DNA of 64,000 nucleotides from Stackebrandtia nassauensis DSM 44728 (lineage in GTDB: Bacteria > Actinomycetota > Actinomycetes > Mycobacteriales > Micromonosporaceae), in the NCBI RefSeq assembly GCF_000024545.1, contig NC_013947.1:1674001-1738000 (forward strand). The letters are read 5' to 3'. The position numbers and the translations under genes were made by a program. Below the pieces are notes generated by a model that had not been told where the DNA came from, did not search any database, and saw only the letters and a list, made by a program, of their open reading frames with translations. Positions 17,841 through 26,585 of this stretch are shown here, one piece after another (within the stretch, counting starts at the first letter, position 1; each line of letters starts with the position of its first letter).

Positions 17841-18716
17841 ATGTCCATGTTCAAACGCCTACTGCTGGTGCTCGTCACGATCACGCTGACGACGTTCTCC
17901 ATGACCGCTGTGGCCCAAGCGGACCAGCGCCTGGCCCCGCCCGACATCCCCGGCGCCAACTCGATGGCCCACGCCAACCAGCTACAGTCCATCGCCACCG
18001 CCAACGGCGGCAACCGCGCCCACGGCACCAGCGGCTACCGGGCCTCCGCCGACTTCATCCAGTCGACCCTCAGCCGCGCCGGCTTCACGGTCACCCGGCA
18101 GCAGTTCACCTACAACGGCGCGCTCGGCTGGAACGTCATCGCCGAGTGGCCGGTGGGCAACCCCAACGACGTCGTGTTCCTCGGCGCCCACCTGGACGGC
18201 GTCCGCGCCGGAGCCGGTATCAACGACAACGGCTCCGGCTCCAGTGCCGTGCTGGAGACCGCGCTGGCCGTGGCCCGCGACAACGCCCAGCCCACCAAGC
18301 GACTGCGGTTCGGCTGGTGGGGCGCCGAGGAGAACGGCCTCATCGGTTCGGCGTACTACACCCGCAACCTGCCCTCGTCCGAACGCGCCAAGATCGACGC
18401 CTACCTCAACTTCGACATGGTCGGCCAGCGCGACACCACCCGGTGGGGCATCTATGTGGACTCACCCACGCTGGGCGCCACCTTCAAGCAGTACTTCGAC
18501 TCCAAGGGCATCGCCACCCGCTCCATCGACATCAGCGGCCGCTCCGACCACGCGTCCTTCGCCCGCTACGGCATCCCGGTCAGCGGCATCTCCAGCGGCA
18601 GCGACCCCTGCTACCACTCCCGCTGCGACACCATCGCCAACATCGGCGAACGCGTGATGGGCCACAGCACCAACGCCGCCGCCTACGCCGCCTGGCGACT
18701 GGCGGGAATCCCGTAA
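17841..18716 (+). CDS. secreted M28 zinc aminopeptidase (aminopeptidase S-like)
   Basis: 291 aa. Residues 1-27 form a Sec signal peptide (KRLLLVLVTITLTTFSMTAVAQA). The two-zinc site is complete: H117 (GAHLDG), D129 (INDNGSG), E163/E164 (WGAEENG, base and ligand), D192 (NFDMVG) and H259 (CYHSRC). C257 and C262 flank the last ligand and may form a disulfide, as in Streptomyces griseus aminopeptidase. It releases N-terminal residues from peptides outside the cell. I prefer ATG 17841 because the signal peptide starts there; an in-frame ATG at 17784 would add 19 residues before it. A 9-bp hairpin follows the stop. Confidence 0.92.
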   Translation: MSMFKRLLLVLVTITLTTFSMTAVAQADQRLAPPDIPGANSMAHANQLQSIATANGGNRAHGTSGYRASADFIQSTLSRAGFTVTRQQFTYNGALGWNVIAEWPVGNPNDVVFLGAHLDGVRAGAGINDNGSGSSAVLETALAVARDNAQPTKRLRFGWWGAEENGLIGSAYYTRNLPSSERAKIDAYLNFDMVGQRDTTRWGIYVDSPTLGATFKQYFDSKGIATRSIDISGRSDHASFARYGIPVSGISSGSDPCYHSRCDTIANIGERVMGHSTNAAAYAAWRLAGIP

Positions 18717-18725
18717 CCCCAACCC

Positions 18726-18749
18726 GGCCGGGGCCCCCGAGCCCCGGCC
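18726..18749 (+). terminator. hairpin terminator after the M28 aminopeptidase
   Basis: GGCCGGGGC and GCCCCGGCC form a perfect 9-bp stem with a 6-base loop, starting 9 bp after the stop codon. No T-run follows, as is common in actinobacteria. Confidence 0.6.
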
Positions 18750-18809
18750 ACCTCACCGGCGGCTGGGACGACATCCTCGCACCCCCGAAGGCGTCGTTAA
18801 CCTGGTCGC

Positions 18810-19109
18810 GTGAGTCCACGCCGCCACCGCCGCGCTCCCGAGCCGTCCGCCGTCGAGACCGACCGGGTGCTCGCGGGTGTCCAGGCGGTCGAGGACGGCC
18901 CCGACGGCCGCTGGCACGTGCGCAACCTCCCCGGCGGCGGCTCGGCCAAGACCTACCGGTGCCCCGGCTGCGACCAGGAGATCCCGCCGGGCGTGCCGCA
19001 CCTGGTGGCCTGGCCCGCCGACGGCTCGACCGAGGAACGCCGCCACTGGCACCGGCCGTGTTGGCGGGCACGGTATCGACGTGGCCCGAGCAACTCCCGT
19101 CGGCGATGA
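18810..19109 (+). CDS. small zinc-ribbon-like protein
   Basis: 99 aa from GTG 18810. A basic N-terminus (SPRRHRRAPEP) precedes CPGC (~residue 51) and HWHRPCW (~78), which together could bind one zinc ion. Small proteins of this shape are widespread in actinobacteria and often labelled ATP/GTP-binding without support. No function is proposed. It lies alone between the M28 peptidase terminator and the hydrolase gene. Confidence 0.7.
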   Translation: MSPRRHRRAPEPSAVETDRVLAGVQAVEDGPDGRWHVRNLPGGGSAKTYRCPGCDQEIPPGVPHLVAWPADGSTEERRHWHRPCWRARYRRGPSNSRRR

Positions 19110-19288
19110 GGGACACTAGGGCCTATGTGTGAATCCCGTTTCCTGCTGCGCGCCCACCAGGCGGCGCCTGGCGGCGTTGTCGGCACTCCGACATCCAACA
19201 CCGGGATGCCGGAGCACCTCCGCCTTGCCAGCCACTCACCTGGAGGCCGCTCGCGACGGAAGAGGATCCACACAGAGGCCCTGGCGCC

Positions 19289-20095
19289 GTGACCGCGATA
19301 CGAGCCAACTCGATACTCCCCGCGCGCCGGGAGGCGCTCACGCTGCACACCGCCGACGGGCTGGAGCTCGTGGGGGAGCTGGCGGTCCCCGAGACCGCCG
19401 AACCCAAGGCCACCCTGGTGTGCGTGCACCCGCTGCCCACCCACGGCGGCATGATGGACAGTCACGTCTTCCGCAAGGCCGCCTGGCGACTGCCCGCGCT
19501 GGCCGACGTCGCCGTGCTGCGCTTCAACACCCGCGGCACCTCCAGCGTCCAGGGCACCAGCCAGGGCAGCTTCGACAACGCGGTGGGGGAGCGCTTCGAC
19601 GTCGCCGCGGCCATCGAGTACGCCGAGTTCGCCGAACTGCCCAACCTGTGGCTGCTGGGCTGGTCCTTCGGCACCGACCTGGTGCTCAAGTACGGACTGG
19701 AGCCCGGCGTCACCGCCGCGATCCTGCTGTCGCCACCGCTGCGCTACTCCACCGACACCGACCTGGCGGCCTGGGCCAAGGACGGACGGCCGCTCACCGC
19801 GCTGGTCCCCGAACACGACCAGTACCTGCGACCACCCGAGGCCCGGCAGCGCTTCGCCGCCATCCCGCAGGCCGAGGTGATCGGCGTCGAGGGCGCCAAA
19901 CACCTGTGGGTGGGGCACGCCGAACTGCTGCTCGACGAGATCACCCGCCGCCTCAACCCGGACGCCGTCCCGCTTCCGTCCACCTGGGACGGACCGATGG
20001 AGTTCGGCGACTCCAGCGCCTACGCCGACCGCACCGTCGCCGCGTTCGCCGACGTCGAGGTGCCCGGCCCGCCGCAGAACGAGGCCGGACGGTAG
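19289..20095 (+). CDS. alpha/beta hydrolase (dienelactone hydrolase-like)
   Basis: 268 aa from GTG 19289. CVHPLPTHGG (~45-54) forms the oxyanion region, S126 in GWSFG is the nucleophile, the acid is probably D in VPEHDQYL and the base H in GAKHLWVGH. This shape matches the short alpha/beta hydrolases that act on small esters or peptides. The substrate is unknown. It converges with the pseudokinase gene, only 4 bp apart, and no terminator is visible there. Confidence 0.85.
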   Translation: MTAIRANSILPARREALTLHTADGLELVGELAVPETAEPKATLVCVHPLPTHGGMMDSHVFRKAAWRLPALADVAVLRFNTRGTSSVQGTSQGSFDNAVGERFDVAAAIEYAEFAELPNLWLLGWSFGTDLVLKYGLEPGVTAAILLSPPLRYSTDTDLAAWAKDGRPLTALVPEHDQYLRPPEARQRFAAIPQAEVIGVEGAKHLWVGHAELLLDEITRRLNPDAVPLPSTWDGPMEFGDSSAYADRTVAAFADVEVPGPPQNEAGR

Positions 20096-20099
20096 CCGC

Positions 20100-21404
20100 T
20101 CAGCACTTCACGTAGTCGCGGATCGTCTCCGGGATGGTGTCGCTGGAGCACGGGTCGCCGATCACGGTCCACACGCCGTCGGACATCCGCAGCGCGACAT
20201 ACTCGACCACCGAGTCGGCCGCGCGCGACTCCGGCGACTTCGACTCCTTGGCGACCTTGGCCGTCACCGCGACGTAGCCGTCCTGGCCACACAGTTTGTC
20301 GGTGATGGAGCTCTCGCCGTACACCTCGGTCACCGCGTCGGTCAGCACCGAGTCGCTGGGGCACGGTTCGGCCGGGTCGGCGTGCGTCACCGCGAAGGTC
20401 GCCAGCCCCGCCCCGGCCGTGGCCAGGAACGCCGCCGTGAACGCCACGACCACCTTCACCGACCGGGGAAGCCGGAATCGCCTGGGGGAGCGGCGTTTGG
20501 ACTGCACCGCGATGTCGGCGCCACCCGGCAGCGGCGCCGGACGCGGTCCCGAGCGGGGGACCAGTGCCGGGCACACCGTCGTGGGCTGCCGTCCGGCCGC
20601 CAGCGGCCGCGAAGTGTCGACATTGGCCAACAGGTCGCGCAGTCCGGCGGCGCTGGGACGTTTGCGGGGGTCGACGTTCATGGCCGCGCCCAGCACGTCG
20701 GTCAGCGCGATGCTGACGCCGGGGATGTCGGGGATGGGCGCCGCCCGCAGCAGCGGATCGGTGGTGTCCTTGCCCGACACGGTGACCCACGGCAGCCGCC
20801 CGCCGAGCGACGCGTACAGCAACGTGGCGAGATTGTGGACGTCGGCGGCCGGGCTGGCGTGCATCGAACCGGCCTTGGCCGCGTCCAGGTGCTCCGGCGC
20901 GGTGTAGGCGCTGGGCGGCAGACAGTGCGCCAGCACCGGTGCGGTGGCGTCGAACCCGGCGACCAGCAGTTTGCGTCCGGTACTGGACAGGATCGTCGCC
21001 GGTTGCAGGGCACCGTGAATCAGGCCGGTGCCGTGGATCGTGGCCAGCGTGTCGGCCAGCGCGACCCCGAAGGCCCGCACCTGCCCGGCCGGGGGCGGCC
21101 CGGCCTCACGCAGATTGTCGGCGAGGGTCGCGCGGGTGGCGCGCACCGCGATGTACGGGCATGCGTCCTGGGTGAGACCCACCGCGGACACCGGCGCGAT
21201 GTGCGGGTGCGCGGACAGGTGCGTCAGCTTGGAGCCCCAGTCCAGGAACACTTCCCGTGCCGACCCGTCGACGCGCTGATGGGCCAGGGTGACGACGACG
21301 GGTGTCCGTGCTTCGCCCAAGGTGCCGGTGTAAACCCCGGCGGCGGCATCACGGTGCAGTAAACGCGTCAGTTTGACCGCTCCGGCAGTCGAAACCGCAG
21401 GCAT
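20100..21404 (-). CDS. membrane-anchored Ser/Thr pseudokinase
   Basis: 434 aa from ATG 21404, chosen because GGAGGTGTGC precedes it; the frame extends upstream without support. The kinase fold is recognisable (HGALQPATIL, AYTAPEHLD, ADVHNLATLLY) but key residues are gone: no VAxK lysine (VVVTLAH), HGA replaces HRD, and no DFG (VAGFDA). It should be inactive and act as a scaffold or sensor. One membrane helix (KVVVAFTAAFLATAGAGLATFAV, ~315-337) separates the cytoplasmic part from a ~95-residue external domain with Cys residues, resembling sensory STPK topology. The partner kinase is not in this neighbourhood. Confidence 0.85.
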   Translation of the reverse strand: MPAVSTAGAVKLTRLLHRDAAAGVYTGTLGEARTPVVVTLAHQRVDGSAREVFLDWGSKLTHLSAHPHIAPVSAVGLTQDACPYIAVRATRATLADNLREAGPPPAGQVRAFGVALADTLATIHGTGLIHGALQPATILSSTGRKLLVAGFDATAPVLAHCLPPSAYTAPEHLDAAKAGSMHASPAADVHNLATLLYASLGGRLPWVTVSGKDTTDPLLRAAPIPDIPGVSIALTDVLGAAMNVDPRKRPSAAGLRDLLANVDTSRPLAAGRQPTTVCPALVPRSGPRPAPLPGGADIAVQSKRRSPRRFRLPRSVKVVVAFTAAFLATAGAGLATFAVTHADPAEPCPSDSVLTDAVTEVYGESSITDKLCGQDGYVAVTAKVAKESKSPESRAADSVVEYVALRMSDGVWTVIGDPCSSDTIPETIRDYVKC

Positions 21405-21509
21405 GCACACCTCCACTCCAAAATCCGGCTGCCCCACGCCGAACCCTAATGCACGATTGGGCGGCAGCGCCAGTCCCACTCGAAGGAAACCCGGCAGGTA
21501 GGGTCGCGG

Positions 21510-22625
21510 CTACGCGGCATCCTGTCGTGGAATGTAGACCTCGCGGACGATGAGCTGGATCGCCGCCACCGCCGGTACCGCGAGCAATGCCCCGACCACT
21601 CCCATCAGTCCCGCCCCGATGAGGATTCCGAGAATCGCCGCGAGGTCCGAGACCTTCACTGAACGACGCATGATTGTCGGATATATGACCCAATTCTCGA
21701 GCTGCTGGTAAATGATGAAGAAGATCGCGCAGGCGAGGGCGACCCAGACGCTCACCGTCAGTCCCACGAGCGTGACGACGACGGCGCCCAGCGTCGCGCC
21801 GATCTGCGGTATCAGGTCGAGGATCGCCACCACGAACGCCAACGCGATCGCGTAGGGCACCCCGGCGAAGAACATGAACACGTACGAGCACACCCCGGCG
21901 GTGGCCCCGATCCCCAGCGCCCCAACGGTGTAGGCGCCCACCTTCGCCAGGATCACGTCACCCAGCGCCTGGGCGCGCTGCCGACGGGGAGCGGGCAGCA
22001 GCTTGTAGAAGCCGCCCTTGAGCCGGTCGAAGGACACCAGGAAGTAGATGGTCAACAGCGAGATCATGACGCCGTCGAAGACCGACCCGACCACACCGCC
22101 GACCACACCGGCCAGTCCGCCCGCGGCCTCCAGGACCGTGCTGGGCTTGATGCCCTTCAGCGCCTCCTGCGCCTGGTCGAGCAGGTGGTACTTCTTGTCG
22201 AGGTTCTTCAGCCACTCCTGCTCGCTGTAATGCTGCACCAGCCCCGGAATCGCCTCGACGAACTTCGTCACCTCGGTGATGATGGCGGGCACAATGGACA
22301 TGAGCCCGCCGCACACGATCAGCAGCACCCCCAGGCACACCGTCGCCACCGCCAGCCCGCGCGGCATTCCCCAGCCCTGGATCCGGGTCACGAGCGGATT
22401 GAGTCCGATGGCGAGGAAACCCGCCACCAGGATCACGATCAACAGCGAGAGCGTGACCTCGACGGCCAGGTACAGCGCGTAGGCCAACAGCAGCCCGACG
22501 CCCATGTAGAAGCCATGGTGGAACGACGTCTTGGCGAACGGCGAACCCGCCGGACCCAGTTGCGGCCCCGCGGGGGCCTCGTCGGCTCCGGCCTTGTCAC
22601 CGGTCTTCTTGCGCCGCTTGCGCAT
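21510..22625 (-). CDS. AI-2E (PerM/TqsA) family transporter
   Basis: 371 aa from ATG 22625 (GGGAG 5 bp upstream; GTG 22631 is the alternative). Typical layout: two early helices (LLLAYALYLAVEVTLSLLIVILVAGFLAIGL), the LVTRIQGWGMPRGLAV motif, a helical external section, then four to five helices with IGATLGAVVVTLVGL and VIYPTIMRRSVKVSDLAAILGI. Members export or regulate small molecules and have no proven substrate in actinobacteria. It lies immediately downstream of the Scy-like gene on the same strand (45 bp). Confidence 0.88.
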   Translation of the reverse strand: MRKRRKKTGDKAGADEAPAGPQLGPAGSPFAKTSFHHGFYMGVGLLLAYALYLAVEVTLSLLIVILVAGFLAIGLNPLVTRIQGWGMPRGLAVATVCLGVLLIVCGGLMSIVPAIITEVTKFVEAIPGLVQHYSEQEWLKNLDKKYHLLDQAQEALKGIKPSTVLEAAGGLAGVVGGVVGSVFDGVMISLLTIYFLVSFDRLKGGFYKLLPAPRRQRAQALGDVILAKVGAYTVGALGIGATAGVCSYVFMFFAGVPYAIALAFVVAILDLIPQIGATLGAVVVTLVGLTVSVWVALACAIFFIIYQQLENWVIYPTIMRRSVKVSDLAAILGILIGAGLMGVVGALLAVPAVAAIQLIVREVYIPRQDAA

Positions 22626-22670
22626 GGCCACTCCCGTGTCAGGGGTTGAGGACTATGCGCGGCTTCTTGA

Positions 22671-24725
22671 TCAAGCCGTGCGGGTACCAGTGTGCACGGT
22701 CTCACTCTCGGATGCTTGCCCGGACTCACCTGTGGAGGACGAGTTCTTGGACTTGGCGTTGCCACCCCGGTTGCCCTTGGTGTTCTTGGCGCCCTTCTTG
22801 CCGCCGTTGTCGTCGCCGGAATCGTCCTTAGCGGAGGATTCGTCCTTCGACGCCTTGTCGGCCAGCGCCGCGTCCACCTCGGCTTTGCTGATCTCGATGG
22901 TCTGGTCGCTGGGAGCCGCCGGAGCCTTGTTCTGCTTGGCGTCGGCGACGAGCTTCTTGGCCTGAGCCCGGGCGGTGCCCAGGATGGCCTCAGCGTCGCG
23001 CCTGGCGGTCTGCGCCGCCGACCGGGCGCCGTCGTCGGCGCGCTTGCGGATGCCCTCGGCCTTCTTCTCCGCGTCCGCCACCAACTTCGCGGCCTTGTCC
23101 TCGGCCTCGGCGATCGCGGCCTGGCTGCGCTGCTTGGCGTCGGCGGTCAGCTCGGCGATGCGCTTGTCGGCCTCGGCGGTGACGCCGTTGGCGTACTCCT
23201 CGGCGTCGGCGGCCAGCTTGCTGGCGGCGGCCTCGGCCTGCGAGGTCAGCTGCTCGGCGTCGGTCTTGGCCTTGGACGTCAGCTGCTCGGCCTCCGCCTT
23301 GGCCTCACTGAGGACCCGCTCGGCTTCCGCGGTGGAGTCGGAGCGCAGCTTCTCGGCCCGCTGTGTCGACTCGGTGGTGAGCTTCTCCGCGGCGGCCTTG
23401 GCCTCACTGAGAACCCGCTCGGCTTCCGCGGTGGAGTCGGAGCGCAGCTTCTCAGCGCGCTGCGTCGAGTCCGTCGTGAGCTTCTCGGCCGCGGCCTTGG
23501 CCTCACTGAGAACCCGCTCGGCTTCCGCGGTGGAGTCGGAGCGCAGCTTCTCAGCGCGCTGCGTCGACTCGGCGGTGAGCTTCTCCGCGGCCTCGCGGGC
23601 CTCGCGGGTGACCTTCTCTGCCTGGGCCTTGGCGGTCGCGGTGAGCTCACTGGCCTCAGCCTCGGCCTTGGCGAGGATCTCGGCCGACAACTTCTCCGCC
23701 TCTGCCCGCGCCTTGGCGGAGACGGTCTTGGCGTCCTCCAGCTCCTTGGCGGCCTGCTCGTGCTTGCCGGTGGCCTCGGCCCGCAGCTGCTCGGTCTGGC
23801 TCTCAGCCTCCGACCGCAGCCGGGTCGCCTCGGTCTCGGCCTCGGAGCGCACGGTCAGCGCGACGGCCTCGACCTCCTTCTTGAACTTGTCCGCCGCGGT
23901 CTGGGCGTCGGTGCGGATCTTGTCGGCCTCGGCGACGGCGTCGGAGCGCAGCCGCTCGGCCTCGGCGTTGGCCTTGCTCAGGGTGTCGGAGGCCTGCTGG
24001 GCGGCGGCCTGCCGCACCTGCTCGGCCTCCACTTCGGATTCCTGCTTCTTGGCCTGGGCCTCGGTGCGCAGCCGGTCCACCTGGGCGGCCAGTTTGTTGG
24101 CCTGCTCGTCGGCGGCCTTGCGGATCCGCTCGGCGGCCTGCTCGGCCTCGGCCTGGATCTGGGCCGCCTTCTCGGTGGCCTCGTTGACCATGTTCTGGGC
24201 CTGCTGGGCCCGCTTGTTCATCTCGGCGTCGACGATGTGGCGCCGGTCGGCCTCGGCCTTCTCGGCGGCGGCCCGGCGCGCGGCCAGCGCGGTCTCGAAG
24301 TCGTGGCGGGCCTTCTCGGTCTCGGCCTCGACGTCGCGACGCAGCTTCTCGATCGCGGCGCGCTCGGCGGCGAACTCGTCCACCGACCGCTGCTTGATCG
24401 CCTCGGCCTCCTCCTCGGCCAGCGTCAGGATGTGCTCGACCCGGGCCCCGAGGTGTTTGAAGGAGACCTTCTCACCGACGGCGGCGCGACGGCGGATGTC
24501 CTGGATCTGGGCCTGAAGCTGCTGCACCTGCATGACGAGCCGGTCGACCTGGGCCATCGCCTCGGCCTTCTCCGCGGCGAGCGAGGCCAGCTCCGTATCC
24601 ATACTCGACAGATACTTGTCGACCTGTTTCTTGTCATATCCACGCAGGGACTGCTCGAACCCACGATCCGTGCTGCCGGACTCGCCCAGGCTGCTGAAGA
24701 AGTCTGCGCCACCGCCGTGCGACAT
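22671..24725 (-). CDS. large coiled-coil polarity protein, Scy-like
   Basis: 684 aa from ATG 24725; in-frame starts at 24734 and 24740 add 3-5 residues. GFEQSLRGYDKKQVDKYLSSMD (residues ~20-41) is a DivIVA-like N-terminal motif. Almost all the rest is Ala/Glu/Lys coiled coil with 11-residue periodicity, then a low-complexity tail (GGKKGAKNTKGNRGGN). In Streptomyces such proteins organise the hyphal tip with DivIVA and FilP. Three 33-residue units (99 bp each) are almost identical. It is next to the shorter FilP-like gene, which starts with the same motif. The assignment is by architecture; coiled coils are hard to place by family. Confidence 0.82.
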   Translation of the reverse strand: MSHGGGADFFSSLGESGSTDRGFEQSLRGYDKKQVDKYLSSMDTELASLAAEKAEAMAQVDRLVMQVQQLQAQIQDIRRRAAVGEKVSFKHLGARVEHILTLAEEEAEAIKQRSVDEFAAERAAIEKLRRDVEAETEKARHDFETALAARRAAAEKAEADRRHIVDAEMNKRAQQAQNMVNEATEKAAQIQAEAEQAAERIRKAADEQANKLAAQVDRLRTEAQAKKQESEVEAEQVRQAAAQQASDTLSKANAEAERLRSDAVAEADKIRTDAQTAADKFKKEVEAVALTVRSEAETEATRLRSEAESQTEQLRAEATGKHEQAAKELEDAKTVSAKARAEAEKLSAEILAKAEAEASELTATAKAQAEKVTREAREAAEKLTAESTQRAEKLRSDSTAEAERVLSEAKAAAEKLTTDSTQRAEKLRSDSTAEAERVLSEAKAAAEKLTTESTQRAEKLRSDSTAEAERVLSEAKAEAEQLTSKAKTDAEQLTSQAEAAASKLAADAEEYANGVTAEADKRIAELTADAKQRSQAAIAEAEDKAAKLVADAEKKAEGIRKRADDGARSAAQTARRDAEAILGTARAQAKKLVADAKQNKAPAAPSDQTIEISKAEVDAALADKASKDESSAKDDSGDDNGGKKGAKNTKGNRGGNAKSKNSSSTGESGQASESETVHTGTRTA
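23299..23595 (-). repeat. three tandem 99-bp direct repeats in the Scy-like gene
   Basis: Units beginning TTGGCCTCACTGAG start at 23299, 23398 and 23497. Each encodes 33 residues (EKLTTESTQRAEKLRSDSTA..., ending LSEAKAAA), that is three hendecads. Near-identity at DNA level points to recent duplication. Confidence 0.9.
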
Positions 24726-24960
24726 AAGCCCCATCCTCACACGTGAGCGGTCCCGTCACAGCGAATCCGACGGGACGGCTCACGATTTAACTCGACACCG
24801 TCTGAACTAACCTTCCGGTTAAGCACCTGCCGCATAGACGGTAGCGCGAAAACCTCGGCGCGAGGCAATCACCCCGTGACGAATAGCGGCGATCACATGC
24901 GGTGACGTCATCGCCGTCGAAGGTCCTACCCAGTGGATGCGGGCTCACAAAGCCTGCGGC

Positions 24961-24996
24961 CGTGGGGATGCCCCTCCCACAGGAGACATCCCCACG
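24961..24996 (-). terminator. hairpin downstream of the FilP-like gene
   Basis: CGTGGGGATG and CATCCCCACG form a perfect 10-bp stem with a 16-base loop, 18 bp after the stop of the gene at 25014-26240. No T-run follows. The remainder of the 24741-25013 gap shows no gene; it should carry the promoter of the Scy-like gene. Confidence 0.55.
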
Positions 24997-25013
24997 ACAC
25001 GGTGAGGCTTTTC

Positions 25014-26240
25014 TCAGGACGCCGAGACCTCGGAGTCCTTCTTCTCTTCCGCGGCGGCGGCGTCGCCGCCGGCACTCAGGCCGATGCCCTGCAGGTTGGC
25101 CATCATGTTGCGCAGCGTCGACTGGACACTGTCGCGTTCGCGGGTGAGCTTGTCGACCTCCTTGCGGGCCTTGGTCGTGGTCCGCTCGGCCTCGGCCTTG
25201 GCGTCGGCCACCAGACGGGTGGCTTCGGCCTTGGCCTCCGACAGCGCCTTGTCGGCGGCGTTCTTGGCCTTCTCGGTGGTCTGCTGCGCGTACTTCTCCG
25301 ACTCGACCTTGCGGGTCTCGGCGGCGGTCTCGATCTCCTTGGCGCGCTCCTCGGCGGTGCGGGCCCGGGACTCGGCCTCGGAGACCAGCTTCTGGGTCGC
25401 GGCGATCGCCTCGGCGTGCCGCTGCGACTCCTCGCGCTCGGCCTTCTCGCGACGCTCGGCGATCTCCAGGTCCAGCGCCTGGAGTTCCTTGTCGCGCTTC
25501 TCCTTGGCGTCGGCGAACAGTTTCGCGGCCTCGGCGCGCTTCTCCTCGGCGTCCTTGGCGGCCTTGGCGCGCAGCTGGGTGATCTCGCGGTCGGCGGTGG
25601 CCCGCAGGCTCGCGACCTCGCGCTCCACACTGGCCTTCAGCTCGGCGACCTCGTGGCCGGTGGAGGTGCGCAGTTGCTTGGTGTCGCGCTCGGCGTCGGC
25701 GCGCAGGGTCTCGGCCTCGCGGCGGGCCTGCACCCGCAGCTCGGCGGCCTCGCGCTCGGCGGCGGTGCGGACGTTTCCGGCCTCACGTTCGGCGGCCTGC
25801 TTGAGGCCGTTGGCCTCCTCGCGGGCGGCGTCGGTGATCTCGCGGGCCTCGAGGCGCGCGGAGGACAGGATGCCCTCGGTCTCGCGCTTGGCCTCAGCCC
25901 GGTGCTCGTTGGCCTGCTCCTCGGCCAACCGCAGGATCTGCTCGACGCGCGTTCCCAGGCCCGACAACGTGGGACGGCTGTTCTCCTCGAGCTGCTGGGC
26001 CTGTTCGGCCAGCTTCTGCTCGAGGCCGGTGACCCGCTGTTCGGCCTGACGCAACCGGCGCTGAGCGTCGGTCATGCGTGCCTCGGCCTCGCCGCGAGCG
26101 TTGTCGATTTGGCTCAGGGCCGCATTGACGCGCTGTACGAAGTCGTCAACCTGGTTGCGGTCGTAGCCGCGCAACACGTTGGCGAATTCCGGTTGAGTCG
26201 TTGACTTGTCGAAGAAGGAATTGGAGGGCTGCTGGGACAT
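25014..26240 (-). CDS. coiled-coil filament protein, FilP-like (DivIVA-type N-terminus)
   Basis: 408 aa from ATG 26240. Residues ~18-40 (EFANVLRGYDRNQVDDFVQRVN) repeat the DivIVA-like motif of the neighbouring larger protein, and the rest is almost continuous coiled coil (RMTDAQRRLRQAEQRV..., REAAELRVQARREAETL). In Streptomyces FilP forms intermediate-filament-like networks behind the growing tip and interacts with DivIVA. The two genes are tandem on the same strand, 288 bp apart, with a hairpin between them, so they may be transcribed separately. The exact label (FilP versus generic cellulose-binding protein) is inferred. Confidence 0.8.
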   Translation of the reverse strand: MSQQPSNSFFDKSTTQPEFANVLRGYDRNQVDDFVQRVNAALSQIDNARGEAEARMTDAQRRLRQAEQRVTGLEQKLAEQAQQLEENSRPTLSGLGTRVEQILRLAEEQANEHRAEAKRETEGILSSARLEAREITDAAREEANGLKQAAEREAGNVRTAAEREAAELRVQARREAETLRADAERDTKQLRTSTGHEVAELKASVEREVASLRATADREITQLRAKAAKDAEEKRAEAAKLFADAKEKRDKELQALDLEIAERREKAEREESQRHAEAIAATQKLVSEAESRARTAEERAKEIETAAETRKVESEKYAQQTTEKAKNAADKALSEAKAEATRLVADAKAEAERTTTKARKEVDKLTRERDSVQSTLRNMMANLQGIGLSAGGDAAAAEEKKDSEVSAS

Positions 26241-26412
26241 TGGCCCATCATCACAGATCGCCCCTGGGTGTACGCAACCCCGGTAGCCGTTTTCCCCCAA
26301 AAAAATCGAGAAATTACTACTTCTCGGCGTCCGGATGACTCCGAAACGCCGTTTTTGTCGGAATTATGTTCGAAAATAACGAGTTTCGCTCACGTTGGTG
26401 ACGGGAGATTCT

Positions 26413-26428
26413 TGTCGGATACCCGACA
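26413..26428. promoter_or_regulatory. inverted repeat TGTCGG-ATAC-CCGACA in the divergent region
   Basis: A 6-bp perfect inverted repeat with a 4-base centre lies between the FilP-like gene (reading left) and the LPMO gene (reading right). The 26241-26541 stretch is AT-richer than its surroundings, contains no gene and should hold both promoters. Confidence 0.3.
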
Positions 26429-26541
26429 GACGCATTGCCTCCCATGGGCATGGTGTGAGCGGACGGTCGCGCCGGCCATCGCGAAACCGGCCCGGAATCC
26501 CCTGCGGCGCAGTCTGGACATACCCGGTACGGCTCCCCTAC

Positions 26542-26559
26542 TATAAAGACTCCTTTATA
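26542..26559. promoter_or_regulatory. palindrome TATAAAG-ACTC-CTTTATA before the LPMO gene
   Basis: A perfect 7-bp inverted repeat with a 4-base centre lies 27 bp upstream of the LPMO start codon. Being the most AT-rich spot in the region it could serve as a -10 element, and its symmetry would let a dimeric repressor cover it. Alternatively it folds as a weak hairpin in the leader. Confidence 0.45.
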
Positions 26560-26585
26560 TATGTCGATCCATGAAAGGATTCGTC

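Noticed and set aside
20100..21404. Active Ser/Thr protein kinase
   Set aside because: The ATP Lys, HRD Asp and DFG Asp are all absent.
23299..23595. 99-bp repeats as a mobile or CRISPR element
   Set aside because: Units are contiguous, in frame and code for coiled coil; this is internal gene duplication.
22692..24746. 684-codon plus-strand frame opposite the Scy-like gene
   Set aside because: Leu/Gly-rich sequence produced by reading the coiled-coil codons in reverse; no domain or ribosome site.
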